Notes: generated from the sequence alone by a model not told the origin. A stretch of 64,000 bases of DNA from Pseudocercospora fijiensis CIRAD86 (GCF_000340215.1 NW_006921533.1:1348192-1412191), one strand, 5' to 3'; positions 1-10,879 are shown, counted from the stretch's first letter. Numbers and translations are program-made.

Positions 1-594
1 TGTGCCGTCTCGATCATCGACCTCGTCCACAGCATCGTCATCGTCCCAAAACTTCTTGCCTGCCGCTCTTGCAGCCTGTTCTCGCTCGATTTGTGCTTGT
101 AGCAGCTCATCTGCCTTTTCCTTCCGTCTTCGTTCTTCCTCTTCCGCCTTCTGTTCCTCTGACACTGTCGGCGCAGTCTGTTGTGCTCGTTTCGATTTGG
201 AGATAAATTTGGGCGCTAACATAGGTCGCTTAGGCTCGTCGTCCGAGCTACTGTCCTCTTCATCGGAGCTCTCCTCTTCCTCCGACCCACTGCCGTCTTG
301 CTCGCCATCTGATGATTCCGACGCTGTCTCGAAACCTTCTAGATCTGGGGCTTTCGCTTCTGGGGCTTTTGGGACTGCTACTGCCGGTCTGGCATCAATC
401 GCTAATTTCTTCGGAAATGACGAGAATTTAGGTGCTGCCTCTTTAGGTGCTGCTTGCTGTTCTTCTTCTTCCTCTTCTTCGTCCGAATCCTCTTCCGAGA
501 CAGGATCTTCGCCGACCTGTTTTCCGGGAAAGTATCGCGCAGGTCGCACTGGCTGCTTGGTCAGGCTCCGACCTGTTTTGGACGGCGGTGGCAT
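1..594 (-). CDS. MFAP1-like spliceosomal protein, N-terminal part (cut by window edge)
   Basis: The gene reads leftward from an ATG at 594 and stays open to base 1, so only the first 198 residues are present. It begins MPPPSKTGRSLTKQPVRPAR and continues with long acidic Glu/Asp/Ser tracts, then a charged helical stretch around residues 140-180 rich in EEERRRKEKADELL-type sequence, and ends in the acidic DDDDAVDEVDD run. This layout (basic proline-rich start, acidic middle, coiled helix) matches the N-terminal half of fungal microfibrillar-associated protein 1 (MFAP1), a component of the spliceosomal B complex needed for pre-mRNA splicing in the nucleus. The diagnostic MFAP1 C-terminal domain would lie outside the window. 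It shares a 139-bp divergent promoter region with the gene starting at 734. The identification rests on sequence style and start motif, so it is likely but not certain. Confidence 0.72.
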   Translation of the reverse strand, partial: MPPPSKTGRSLTKQPVRPARYFPGKQVGEDPVSEEDSDEEEEEEEQQAAPKEAAPKFSSFPKKLAIDARPAVAVPKAPEAKAPDLEGFETASESSDGEQDGSGSEEEESSDEEDSSSDDEPKRPMLAPKFISKSKRAQQTAPTVSEEQKAEEEERRRKEKADELLQAQIEREQAARAAGKKFWDDDDAVDEVDDRDGT

Positions 595-733
595 TTTGAC
601 GTATGTTGCTGTGAAGATAGAGGTGTTGTCGCAAAGTGCTCGAAGTCGGCATGTGAAAGTGCTTGGCAGTGTGATTCGTGGGGAAGATCTCAGACTTCAG
701 ATTCAGCACAACTCATCGCAAATCACGTTCAAA
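595..733. promoter_or_regulatory. Short divergent intergenic promoter region
   Basis: Only 139 bp separate the start codons of the leftward MFAP1-like gene and the rightward CCDC137-like gene, so both must be driven from this stretch. I see no clear TATA box. The bidirectional role is inferred from gene positions. Confidence 0.5.
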
Positions 734-1698
734 ATGCCTCACAAGCACAAGCGAAAACGCGATGGCGACGACAAGCAGTATGACATGATGCGATTCAGAC
801 GTGCGGTTTTCGCTGACTTTCATCCAGTTTTGATCTCCCTCCGTCCAAAGTCGCAAAACCTCTGAACGCCTACGAAAAAATCGAAAAGAAGCACCACAAA
901 GGTCCGAAACCCAAGGCACAGCTTCAGAAACCCCAAAAAAGTACGTCAGGAAGCTACAAGGGGGATGACACTCCGCGCGCATTCGCTCGTCTCATGGCGA
1001 TTCAGGGAGGTCAAAGGCAGCGATCTGGATTAGATGATGGAGCACGCAAGTCTAAGAAGAAATCGCGACAGACGGCAGGACAAGAGATAATGACCTCAGC
1101 TCCGCAGTCTGAAGGCACCGAAAAGCTCAAGATTCTGCCTGGTGAGCGTCTCAACGAGTTTGCAGCTCGCGTGAATCAAGCTCTCCCTGTGGGTGGCCTC
1201 TCGCGGAAAGGAAAGGCAGTCGAAGGCGAGAAACAGCGTCAGACCAAGACTGAGAAGCGGCTACATCGTATGTATGCTGAGTGGCGCGAGCAAGACGCGA
1301 AACGTAAAGAGCGGGAAGAAGAATTTCAGGAGGAGCAGGAAGAGCGCGACGAGGAGCTGCACACAGAGTATGGTGGCCAGTCCATGAATTTGGAGCCAGA
1401 AGGCAAAAAGGCGAGACGGAAGAGGATGCTGACTGAGGCTGGAGACAATGAAGACCCTTGGGCAGTGTTGAAGGCTAAGCGTGAGGCGCCCAAAGGCCTA
1501 CATGATGTGGTTCAAGCGCCGCCTGAGCTCAAGGTTGTGCCGAAGGAAAAGTTCAAGGTCCGGGATGGCGCCAAAATTGAAGTGGCAAATGTTCCGGGCA
1601 AGAGTGGCAGTCTGAAGAGGAGAGAAGAGCTGGGTGAGGCGCGAAAGGAGGTCATTGAGCGGTACAGAGCTATGATGAAGGGAAAGGGCGGTCTGTAA
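734..1698 (+). CDS. Coiled-coil nucleolar-type protein, CCDC137-like
   Basis: Two exons, 734-777 and 828-1698, give a 304-residue protein. The 50-nt intron opens with GTATGA, carries a GCTGAC branch-like site and ends CATCCAG. Without splicing the first ATG frame stops early, whereas splicing yields the smooth join KHFDLPPSKVAKPLN. The protein is very basic (MPHKHKRKRDGDD start), has a conserved-looking DDTPRAFARLM segment near residue 70, a highly charged coiled-coil stretch at about residues 145-195, and ends with a lysine-rich helix (RYRAMMKGKGGL). This pattern fits the eukaryotic CCDC137 family of small nucleolar/RNA-associated proteins, whose fungal members are uncharacterised. No catalytic motif is visible. 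A role in nucleolar RNA metabolism is inference from the family and composition. Confidence 0.75.
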
Positions 1699-1699
1699 A

Positions 1700-2060
1700 A
1701 TGCTTGTTCAAACTGCTGCTGTGCATTGGAAAACGATGGCGACCACCATGCCTGCATACGAAATGCATCCGCGTCTTCAGCAACGGCAATGGCTTCTCCC
1801 AAATCGACAAAGCTCAAAGAGGTCTCGGCCTTGATGTCTTGGGGACCTGTTCTGGGATGGAACGACCATTTGTCCTTGTTGCCCAACCGATGCACTACGA
1901 TGCTCACGGGTCGACAAAGGGTGTGACAAGTACTGGAGATCTTTCGCGTGGCAGTCAACAGTTCGCTCTTCCACGTGGCGTTGATAGCCGCGTGAATGGT
2001 TGCAAGTGCCTTTGAGCCGGCGCCCTTCACCACCACAAGACCACTCTCAAAGCACAAGAC
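1700..2060 (-). CDS. Coding-like stretch of unknown protein, ends unresolved
   Basis: Reading leftward from about 2060 there is an open frame with strongly coding-like codon choice (AAG, AAC, GCC, ATC, GTG favoured). It encodes a compact sequence with the segments LVVVKGAGSKALATIH, STCHTLCRPVSIVVHRLG and FVDLGEAIAVAED. I do not recognise the family. The alternating hydrophobic strands and a glycine-rich turn look like a small alpha/beta domain. No in-frame ATG precedes the domain, and a TAG lies just upstream at about 2090, so either a 5' exon is missing from my reading or this is a relict. The frame runs on into the antisense of the CCDC137-like gene, so the true 3' end is probably near 1700. 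It is tail-to-tail with that gene. Confidence 0.4.
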
Positions 2061-2505
2061 CTTCCATCCGCCTCTTTCCTTCTCGTGCTACTGCCGAGAA
2101 GCATTGTTCTGTGAACTGGATCAGCTCGTTGGCTGCCAAGCATTGTGCTGAAGAACAATACTAACGCCAAGAACAAAGCACAACTTCACCTACCACGAAC
2201 GTGATGGCGACCGACAACAATACTAAGGACGATTTCGGATCTGCCGATTGTATGTCTAGACCTCTATGCCTCCGACTTTGCCAATTTCCACCGAGGCCTT
2301 TTCTTTCTTCCTCAGAACCAACAACCAAGAGACCACCAACGAAAGCATAACGACATTACGACATCGACCACACGACCCAGAGCAATACTTAAACAACCCG
2401 CAAAGAGCCTCAAGTCAGATCTTCTCTCTGTACCAGCACTCCTACAGACCACTACCACACTCGCTACTCCAAACCCCAACCCAACAATCCACCAAATCAA
2501 TCAAA
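2061..2505. other. Upstream region of the repeat-protein gene
   Basis: About 445 bp. A short ATG-initiated stretch at 2203 (MATDNNTKDDFGSAD) runs into GTATGT, a good donor-like sequence, at about 2250, but I cannot place its acceptor. The 200 bases before 2506 are C/A/T-rich with many CCAC and CAAC words, typical of a fungal 5' UTR. Confidence 0.35.
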
Positions 2506-2745
2506 ATGGGCGGCGCTGCTCCAATCTACGGTGCTTGCACTCTCCAAAAGGGTGCTGCTCCTATCTACGGTGCCTGCACTCTCCAAAAGGGTGCTGCTCC
2601 TATCTACGGCGCCTGCACTCTTCAGGGAGGTGCTGCTCCTATCTACGGCGCCTGCACTCTGCAAGGTGGTGCCGCACCAATCTACGGTGCATGCACTCTC
2701 CAGGGTGGAGCTGCTCCAATCTACGGAGCCTGCAACCTCCAGTAA
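2506..2745 (+). CDS. Small protein of six 13-residue tandem repeats (GAAPIYGACTLQ)
   Basis: From ATG 2506 (context TCAAAATGGGC) to TAA 2745 there are 79 residues. After Met-Gly the whole protein is six copies of a unit reading G-A-A-P-I-Y-G-A-C-T-L-Q plus K or G. The last copy is GAAPIYGACNLQ and runs into the stop. Nearly all nucleotide differences among the copies fall at third positions and are silent. Only the unit's last residue (K in copies 1-2, G in 3-5) and T to N in copy 6 change. That pattern means selection acts on the peptide. There is one cysteine and one tyrosine per unit, no signal peptide at this start, and no KR/RR processing sites. The frame is open upstream to 2266, but that part has UTR-like composition. 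I do not recognise the family and assign no function. Confidence 0.7.
   Translation: MGGAAPIYGACTLQKGAAPIYGACTLQKGAAPIYGACTLQGGAAPIYGACTLQGGAAPIYGACTLQGGAAPIYGACNLQ
2512..2742 (+). repeat. 39-bp tandem repeat, about six copies, in-frame
   Basis: Six consecutive 39-bp units (the last lacks its final codon, which is the stop) make up the coding sequence of the repeat protein. Copies differ at GGT/GGC/GGA, CCA/CCT, GCT/GCC/GCA, CTC/CTT/CTG and CAA/CAG. The changes are not of the CpA to TpA kind, so RIP has not acted here. Confidence 0.9.
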
Positions 2746-3677
2746 ATGCAGAAAGCAGCTGAGTGAAGGATGGGCGACACGACACCGCAACGACAAGGGA
2801 AAGGTGGCGACGACTATAGAGCGAGGAGGATCGATACTGCTCTTCCATCCGACAGCTTCAAATGGCATGGCAACGGTCTAAAGTCTCACAACTGGTTCAC
2901 GGGAAATGGAAAACTGAAACGAAACAAAAAAAAATCCTAAGTAATGAATGGATGGTGGGAAGTCTTCTTCTGAGGCTTCTCTTTATCAAGGAGTCCATTC
3001 GAGTCAAATGCGGAAGTGGCACGGGATTTTTGCATTTGACTGAGATGTATACTAGAGAGCTGCTTTGGGAAAAAAATCTTTCTTCTCTAGGGATATGTTC
3101 TAAAAGATCTTGTGGTCTGATCATAATTTGCCTCTCTTTCTCTTACTTGGTCGTTCCTACAGACAACTACCTTGCCTTCTCTCCATCCTCGCCCTTCTCC
3201 TCTGGTACATATGCGAAATCCTCCGTACTCTTACCAAGTGCAACGATTGTGACGTTCGAGGTTGCCTTGGGACTGGAATACCATGTCGCGTATCCTCGCA
3301 TCCCTCGTGCCCATGGATGTCGTTCTCTGTCGGCGCATGAGGAAATGGCAGATGCGATTGATGTTTGATGGATGGGCTTGATGTTGTAGTGTGGTCGAAC
3401 AGAGCACCAGAGGCTAGGCTTGGAATTCTTCAGATCGATGTCCGCTACAGAGCACTGCGGTGAGGCTGTGCTGCCATCTGCGACAACGCCCGAGTTGTAC
3501 ACATTCGGTGGGAGTGATGCCTTGAACACAAGAGTAAGTGTTACATTGAATCAGAGACAGCCAAGCGATGCGTTTTCCACGACCGCATTGGGATTCGTCT
3601 ACAATAAGTCTGGTCACTTCTAAGCGCCTTGAATCTATGCATGTGCGAGAACGCTCAGAATTCCGCAAAATTCGCAC
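2746..3677. other. Spacer between repeat-protein gene and gelsolin-domain gene
   Basis: About 930 bp of 3' flanks. A leftward open frame at 3164-3370 has mildly coding-like codons (it includes ARGMRGYATWYSS and a GTAAGA donor-like site), but no start codon or second exon could be placed, so it is not called as a gene. Confidence 0.3.
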
Positions 3678-6600
3678 CTAGACCGTCAATTCGAGGTCAG
3701 TGTTGTCCCGGCAGACCTCGTTCAAAACCTCTTCAAGTTCCAATGCATTGACTTCTCTCCCTGAACTAGCTCTTTCTCCTGCCAGTAGACTGGCCGTTCC
3801 CCAAAGTCCTTGGCTGTCATCCCAATGCCTGAACAACATCTTGACATCGCGAGGTACGCCAGCAAAGACTACCCAACATTTTGGTATGGAAACTCGCTCC
3901 TCCATTGAGGCCGACATAACGGCATAATCGGAGGCGAACAGTAATGCTTGACCGAGAATCTTGTTACGAGTATTCGGTGGCTGTGAAGCGAATAGAGGTC
4001 CGACCAGCAAGTAAAGCTCGCAGTGACCATCGAGCAGGTAAAGACCTTCTGCCTCGAGTTGTGATTGCGCGAATGGGACAAGGTCTCTGACCTCGACTTT
4101 GACCGCTTCCTTTGGTGTTGAAGGAGATCGAGCAGGTGACAAGCTGTTCCAGCTCGGCCGTCGGTTCCAAAGCGCACTGAGAAGGCCGGTAGAAGTTTCT
4201 GCTTGGCCGATTTTCATAAGCCTGTTGTGGAATTTGTCTGGCGCTGCTGCCTTCTGTTGCCAGAACACAGAAGGCTTTGGCACGTTCCACTTCTTGGTAT
4301 TCGCGCCAAAGATCTTTAGAAAGGATGGAAACTCCACTCCGCCATCCACCTCAATAATTTCTCCAGTTTCACTCAGGTCCATGGCAGCTAGTCTGGCTCC
4401 GCAAAGTTCTTCCGTCGAGCAGGCCGAACCTTTCCATAGATAGAGCTTCGTCTCTTGCAGTGTGACTGGATAAGATATGAGGTATGCAAATCCGGCACAC
4501 AGAGATTCGATGCTAAAGTCGACTTCATCGAACACGATGTGACCCACGTGCTTGCGACCGCAAAGCATAAACTGTTTTGGTGCAGTCTCGGGAGATCCGC
4601 GCCGAGTGATCAGGATGCCACCCAGTGCTTCAAGAAGCGTAGACGGCTCCTGGCCCTGTCTCACGATAGATATCGGTGCAGAGCCATGCTCACGTGCGAT
4701 GCGCTTAGCATTGATGTTTGCCGCTTCAACTGTGGTCTCGAATGCCGAAGCGCCGGCCCAGAGATACACGTGTGTTGTTTTACTGCCCTTCGCATTGACA
4801 AAGAAGTGTGTGCACAGGAAGACCGCCTCATCATAGAATGTGTACTCTTGCTGCGGGGAGAGCACTTTTGATGATCCATCTGGAAAACATAGGGCCACAT
4901 TCCTTCGCAGTGTCTTCAACGGCTCAGCTTGAATGTATTGATCACTTCTGGTAACGATGGCGGAAGTGTCTAAACTCAACGGCTCCCGATGGCGAGGCAC
5001 TTGCTTGAAATGGTACACCAACAATCTTCCAGCTTCTGTCTTAGGTGGTTCGTCCGGACTTGGAGGAGTATCACCTTGGCATCAATCAGTATCCACGACT
5101 AGCAGGGGTTTGAGACTGCACGGGTATTGGTCAGAATTGTCAGACAAAGAGCAAAGAGTACCTAGGTACATTTTCAGGAGGCACATGTTGTATGATCACG
5201 TACCTTTGTTCGGGGAGGCCTCTCCAAGCAGACCACTGACCGAACGGCTGGACTTCAAGGGCTTGGGTGGTGCACCAGCAGAAACTGGTGTGGGATCGAC
5301 TGAGATGCCAAGGCCTGGCTTCGGACTTGCTGCGAGCAGTCCCGCTGATCTCATTGCAGCTTCCTCGTCCTTCTTGGTAGGAAGCTGGATCTTTGGCGGC
5401 GCTTCTGCCTTTTGCGGCGAAGGTCTTCGACTCCAAATCGAGGTAGCTGCCTTCACAGAAGGGAGACTGCTATTCTCCTTGTCCTCATCGTTGGGTTGAG
5501 TAGCCTTGTGCGCCCTTGACGCGCCGAAGCCCTTGAACTCAGGCACAGCGGTGGAAGTCTCGCGAACGGTGACCGCTGAGCCAGTCGCAGGCGAGCGGTT
5601 GACCGGTGCGGGAGCTTTGGCGGGTGTCTTAGGCTTGACAGATGCGCCGGCAGCAGCCGTCACATCATTCTGAACGGGCTTGGTTTCTGCCGAGAGCTTC
5701 TCAGTTGACGCTTTCATCAGCGAGTCCCGGGAACCTGGAAGGGCTCGGGCGCCTTTCGGCTTCTTGAATGATGGTGACCGCAAAGGAGGGCTGTCCACCT
5801 GATGGGATTTGGTAGCTGGAGGACCTGGAGTTGCCGGTGGATCGGCTGCATCTTCCTCTCCGTACGGACCGAAACTGAGCGGTCGCGGCGACTGGTTTAG
5901 AGATGCATTCATGAGAGAGGCTATAGAGCCTGGCGGTGCGGAGGCCTTTGGTTGTACAGCATTCCGATCTTGGTCATGAGGTGGCGTCTGTGGTCGCGAT
6001 GGTTCAGCCGTTGGCTTCTCACCGATTTTCTTCGGTGCATCAGGAGTAGCAGCCAGGCTGACAGTTGTTGTATCCTGCTTGGTAGCACCTTTGCGACGCT
6101 TCGGACCTTTAGCGCGATCTTTTCTTATGTCGTGGAGAGGCGCCTCAGGGGCAGGAGGTTCGCTTGCTGCATTTTGAGGAGGCGAGAAAGCTTGACCAGC
6201 AGCCACAGGTGTTTCTGACCTCGACGGCGGTTGAGACGGCGGCCCACGTGCAAGCATGCTAGCCAGACCAGGATTGAAGCGAGCAGCTAGTTTGGAAGTC
6301 TCTCTCGCGGGCTTGGTCTCACTCGTGCTTGATAAGCTCGTCTGCCTGATCAGAGACTCCAGCTTTGGCTCTTGTACCGCAGACTTCTCAACCGGCTTCT
6401 CAGCCGGCGTGGGTTCACTCTCCTTGGTTGTAGTGGACTTAGATGGCGCCTTAGAGTCTACCACAGATGTGCTCTCTTTGACCGGCGCACCAGACTCGAG
6501 ATCTTTCGTCAAGGCAGATTTCGAGAACTCCTTCTGGAACTCTTTTGGAGACGGCTTAGGGCTGGTCTTTGGCGGGAGCTCTCTCGACTTCAGGCTCTTG

Positions 6601-9476
6601 TGCCTGGCAAGAGCTTCTGGGGTGCCTTCCCGTATTCTTTCTGACTGCATGCCCGCAGAGCGTGCACTATCAGATCTACCAAGCAGCTCCCTTCGTGCAA
6701 GAGCTTCGGGCTTAACTGGTGGTTTAGGCTGCTCGGTACTGATCTTTCTCTCGTGCGCCTGTCCGGGAAGATCGCGCCCTTCCTCCTTGGCTTTTTTCAT
6801 GTCGTCTTTCTTCGCCAGCAAGCTTTCCTTTAGCTCATCGCGCCTTTCCGTCTTGATAGGGCCGCCAGTCCGGGTCAAATCGCCTTTGCCTCGCAAGATA
6901 TTAGCCTTAAGAATATCCGGCGCGACATACTTTTCCGTGTGCGCTTTTCGAAGCTGTCCGAACTTGGCCAAAAATTCGGGCTCTTCACTCGGCTTGGCTG
7001 CTGGCGGCGCTCTTGATTTCAGCTGACTACGGAAGTCCGTTGGCATTTTGGGTGCTCCATCCAAGGATGGCTTGGCTTGCGCGGGAGGAGGCGGCGACTT
7101 GAAGTTCTTCGACCGATTGCGCGATAGCTGGGACTCAGGCGTGGCAGGTGTCTGTGAGGGAGACGGAGCCGGTGACCTCGACTCATCGCGCGTTGGTGGA
7201 GCCATTGTACGCTCAGTCTCCTTCTCGGCACTCTTAGAAACTACCTGGGGCTCATCTTTCGGAGACAATGACGAGGCCTTGGTCGCGCTATCAATCTGCA
7301 CATCTGATTTCGGGTCCTGTTCAGACTTGTCCGCTGTCTCAGCTCTTGTTGACTTCGGCGTTGCTGCAGGAGATACATCGAAGTTATCCGCAAGACGTAA
7401 CGGCTTCAGCTTGTTTGACGGTGTGGTAGACGCGGGTGTGGTAGGGAGATCTCTCGAGTCTGACCGTCTCAAGATCTGTTGTCCGAATGGTGTTTGTTTG
7501 ACAGGCGAGGCGGGCCTTGAACCTTGATTCTCTGCTGGCTTGGGCGCGGCAGCAAGCGGTGTGGATTCCTGGCTAGCCCGCTGTGCATTTCGGCTCGCAA
7601 GGTCAGCCATCCAACTGGGTTGAGTATTCTTTGCAGATACCGGCTTTGGCGACTCCGGTCTAGTCAGCGAGCTTTCTATCCAGCTCGACTTTGTCGGACT
7701 TCTGAAGCGCTTCGACGGACTTCCCGGTGAAGTCAGTGTATCATCCATCGCACTGTGGTTGGACGCCGTCGATTTGCTCCTCCCATGCGACGGCAGTGCT
7801 GGTTTAATGAAGCCATCACTGCCTTGCCCAGTGACTAGCTTTGTGAGATCGTTGCTCGAGCTTGCAGGCCTCGCTGGATCGACTGCTGGCTCTTTGATTC
7901 CAGCAGCGGACTCAAGTTTCGGCATGCTTTGCGACGCTTGAAGCCCATCATGCCCGCTTGCAGTGGAGTTCTGCCTGCTCAGGCTCGTAGCGGGCTGTGC
8001 TGACCAGCGCTTTGTTTGACTGTCGGTTCTCTTCATCATTGCACTTTGCACAAAGCCGCCCATGCCTTTCGTAGGAGACACTGGTCTGTCATGCACATTC
8101 GCTAGCCGTGCCTGGGAGCTGGACATGGTCAACATTCGCGCAAGGCCAGAGGATTCATTGCTGGCCACGGAGGCTTGATCGAAAGTGGGAGAAGCGCGTT
8201 GCTGGGCCTCATCTTCAGCTAGAAGTGCCTTCAGGTCTGGCTTGCCACTGCTTGTGGAGGTCGCGGAGTATCTGCTGCCAGCAGACATGACACTGCCACG
8301 CACCGATCCTGCTCGTGACATGAAGTCTGATTTCATGCTGTCGGATGTGTCCGGGCTGATCTGAGGATCGGGCTCTATCGTTGACTCTCGAGACATTCCG
8401 GGCAGGCCTCTGCGCCCAACCGGCGTGGCTTCGTTGGGCTGCGCTTCGTCTTTGCTCTTCCTGAAAGCAGCGTTGCCAGCTCCCCTATCTGCTGTTTGTC
8501 TGAACCAAGTCGGGTCGCGTGCGCCCAAAGATGCTGCAATCTGCTCTCGGCTTGGCTCTAGCCCATCGCCTCTTGCACTCTTCTCTTGCGCCGAGCTGCT
8601 GTCTGGTTTTGATGCCACGATTGATTGCGGTCTGCTGCCGGCTTGAGACTGCGGTCGGCTTCCCACTAGCTGAGACTGTGGCCTACTTCCACCAATTTGC
8701 GATCGCGGCCTTCTATTCCACGTCAAAGTGCCCGATCGCGCGAGTCCTGTCGCCGTAGTCGTGGGTGCATCTTCGACACTCTTGTGAGGAGGAGGAGGAG
8801 GCGTTGAGCTGCGTGACGTGTTCGATGCCGTGGTGCTGCTGCGCTTGATGCTGCCAAACCCTCTGAACTCGGGCACGCTCTCCGCTGGTTTCTTCTCTGG
8901 CTCCATACTGGCGCTGTCCCTCTGCGGCGCTGTCATTGCTGCCGCTGCCACTCCAGGAGTCGAGGGAGGGGTCATCTGTATCGGCGGCAGCGAGGCATTG
9001 GGCGTGTTTCGCGGGATCGGAGTACTCTGTGGCGTAGCTACTTGCTGTTTTTCGGGCGATATAGATCGGGCTCGCTCTAAAGAAAAATTACACTGTCAGT
9101 GCAGCCCTTGCGCCTTCGAAGTGGAGTGTTGTTGGATGCTGCGACTTCGTGGAACAGAGAAGTGTCCCGCATAGCAACCCACAAAAACAATCAATGCACC
9201 AGAACATGAACATGAACATGGCACACGTGGCATGGCATTGCACTCACCCGCTCGCCGGGCTGCTCGTTCCTGACGCCCTTTCTGCACCTCTTCTTCCAAT
9301 TTGCGAAAGCGCTCGGCGTCCTCCCTTTCTCGCTTCTCAGACAACTCCCTCACAGATTTCAAGAATGCCGCGGGTTCCAACTCGCTCTCGCTGAGCTGCT
9401 GTTCGCGTTTGGCCCAAGAAGTCGCGTCGCTCCCTAAAGCAGGGCCTTTCGAGGTGGCTTCGCCGTCAACAGCCAT
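3678..9476 (-). CDS. DUF4045-gelsolin domain protein, very large and mostly disordered
   Basis: Three exons: 9476-9248, 9076-5204 and 5074-3678, giving 1832 residues. The first intron (9247-9077) has donor GTGAGT and acceptor TTCTTTAG. The second (5203-5075) has donor GTACGT and acceptor GCCAAG, and the join reads SPNKGDTPPSPDEPP. Residues about 1-95 hold the charged helical DUF4045 start (FLKSVRELSEKREREDAERF, then ERARSISPEK). Residues 100-1370 are low-complexity Ser/Pro/Lys-rich sequence with many SRPQS and SPxK motifs and a twice-used PEFRGFG/PEFKGFG motif. From about 1385 to the end lie gelsolin/villin-like repeats (VYLWAG, KLYLWKG, ELYLLVG strands). Fungal proteins with this architecture are uncharacterised. 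Gelsolin repeats elsewhere bind actin and calcium, so a cortical or actin-regulating role is inference. The many SP/TP sites suggest phosphorylation. Confidence 0.88.
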
Positions 9477-10051
9477 CGTGGACTGTGGACTTATTATGCC
9501 AACATACAGGGATGCGCTCTGCGGGTGTCGCTTGCAGCCCTCTGCCGCGAGCAGCGGTTCCGTGGCAAGCTGAAACCACAAAGACTTAAACAACACTAGA
9601 ATGGAATCAACGAGAGGCTGCCGTCTGAATGAAGCACAGAACGAAGTCTTCAGCGGCGCGTAGAAGATGGGTGGAAATGTGGTAAATAATACACTTTCTA
9701 CGCGACTCTCCATCTCCCTTCCCACGCGGCGCCTGCTCCGCAATTCCTCTCAAGCTGGAATGCTGCTGCCGCCATGTTTATGATCTGTCCCTTTCTGCTC
9801 TGCATGGCTTATCTGCTGTAGCATAGCATGCAGGTGGTTCAAAGTGTAGTCACAATTGCTGGCCCTCACCTTGGATGCGTGCGAGCATCTGTAATAAGCA
9901 CTCCTCATCAAACCGGCTTTCTGTGTAGCGATAGCGTGCATAGCATGTGCCGTGGTGCCACCAGGCCCGATACGTGCATGGCAGAACCCAATATCCGCCT
10001 TGTAGATCGAGGATGGACGAAGGCAGGACGTTCATTACTTCCATCACTCCA
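9477..10051. other. Spacer between ARL2 and the gelsolin-domain gene
   Basis: 575 bp containing the 3' flank of the ARL2 gene and the promoter of the DUF4045-gelsolin gene, both leftward. No further gene, RNA or repeat is seen. Confidence 0.4.
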
Positions 10052-10879
10052 TCAGTACAGAAAGAGGCGATCTTTCGCATCTTGGACAACCCATTGCAGC
10101 CCTTCTTGAAGATTCATGCCCGTGATCGCGGAACAGGGTAGGATATGCCATTTGTGCGTCTGGATGCTGTCGAGTTGCAAGCCCTGCACGGCTTAGGTAA
10201 GTTGATCTGTTTTGGGCGCAAATAGCCGAGCGCCGACCACAGACGAGTGAAAAGGAGCTCACCTCTCGAATGTCGTCTTCACTCAGACAGCCGGGGACAT
10301 CACTCTTGTTCTTGAAGACTAGCAACGAGGCACCCATGAGGCGCTGAAAAGCGTCAGTGAGGACTCGTGGCAAATGAAAAGGGACTGTCAGACTTCTTGC
10401 AGCAGAAGACCCTTCAGCTCTTGTCGACAGTCGGACAGTCGCTCTTTGTCGGTGGCATCAACCACCCATATCAGCGTGTCTGTCTTCTCGAAGTAGTTCT
10501 TCCAGTATGTCCGGAGCGTCTTCTGGCCACCGACATCCCCTGAGAATCACTCAGTTGGCGATCGATGCCTATGTGAGCAGCAGGAGATCTTACAGATATT
10601 CAATTTGTACCTTTCACTTCGTTAGCATCACTCACTGCCAGATCACATGTTAGCGTTACCCCTCATAGTCGATTGTCTTGATGATAAAACCCAGCGTCGG
10701 ACTGACTTCATTGACATTCTCCTTCATGATCTTCTTCACGATCGTGGTCTTTCCAGCATTGTCCAGTCCACTAATCTTCTTAGCCACCAGCACCTCCAGT
10801 CGGCAAGGCGCAACACTCACAGCATCAGAATCCTCATCTCCTTGTCTTTGAGACGAGCTTTCCGGAGGATCGACAGCAT
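10052..10879 (-). CDS. ADP-ribosylation-factor-like GTPase ARL2 (Alp41 type)
   Basis: Six exons (10879-10821, 10770-10660, 10610-10594, 10539-10394, 10343-10263, 10183-10052) give 181 residues, matching the family length of about 184. The third exon is only 17 nt. The G1 loop is GLDNAGKT, switch II is WDVGGQKT and G4 is NKSD. There is a SPTLGF switch I, and the ending is [12 protein letters not shown]. The start [20 protein letters not shown] is typical of ARL2, which acts with the tubulin cofactors (notably cofactor D) in folding tubulin; S. pombe alp41 mutants have microtubule defects. The Gly-2 myristoylation site of ARFs is absent, as expected for ARL2. The exon 4 donor is GTCTGA, weaker than usual, but the joined sequence LLLQERLMGAS fits the family. 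It is divergent from the GNAT gene at 11086. Confidence 0.93.

Noticed and set aside
2..865. Long serine-rich rightward frame
   Set aside because: It is the reverse reading of the acidic MFAP1-like gene (GAA/GAG read backwards gives Ser/Phe codons) and has no independent support.
2497..2868. Repeat-containing reverse-strand frame opposite the 13-residue repeat protein
   Set aside because: The repetition is forced by the DNA repeat. Substitutions among copies are silent only in the forward frame, so the reverse frame is a shadow.
3164..3529. Possible small mitochondrial-style protein, reverse strand
   Set aside because: Some coding flavour and a GTAAGA site, but no ATG start or matching second exon could be found.
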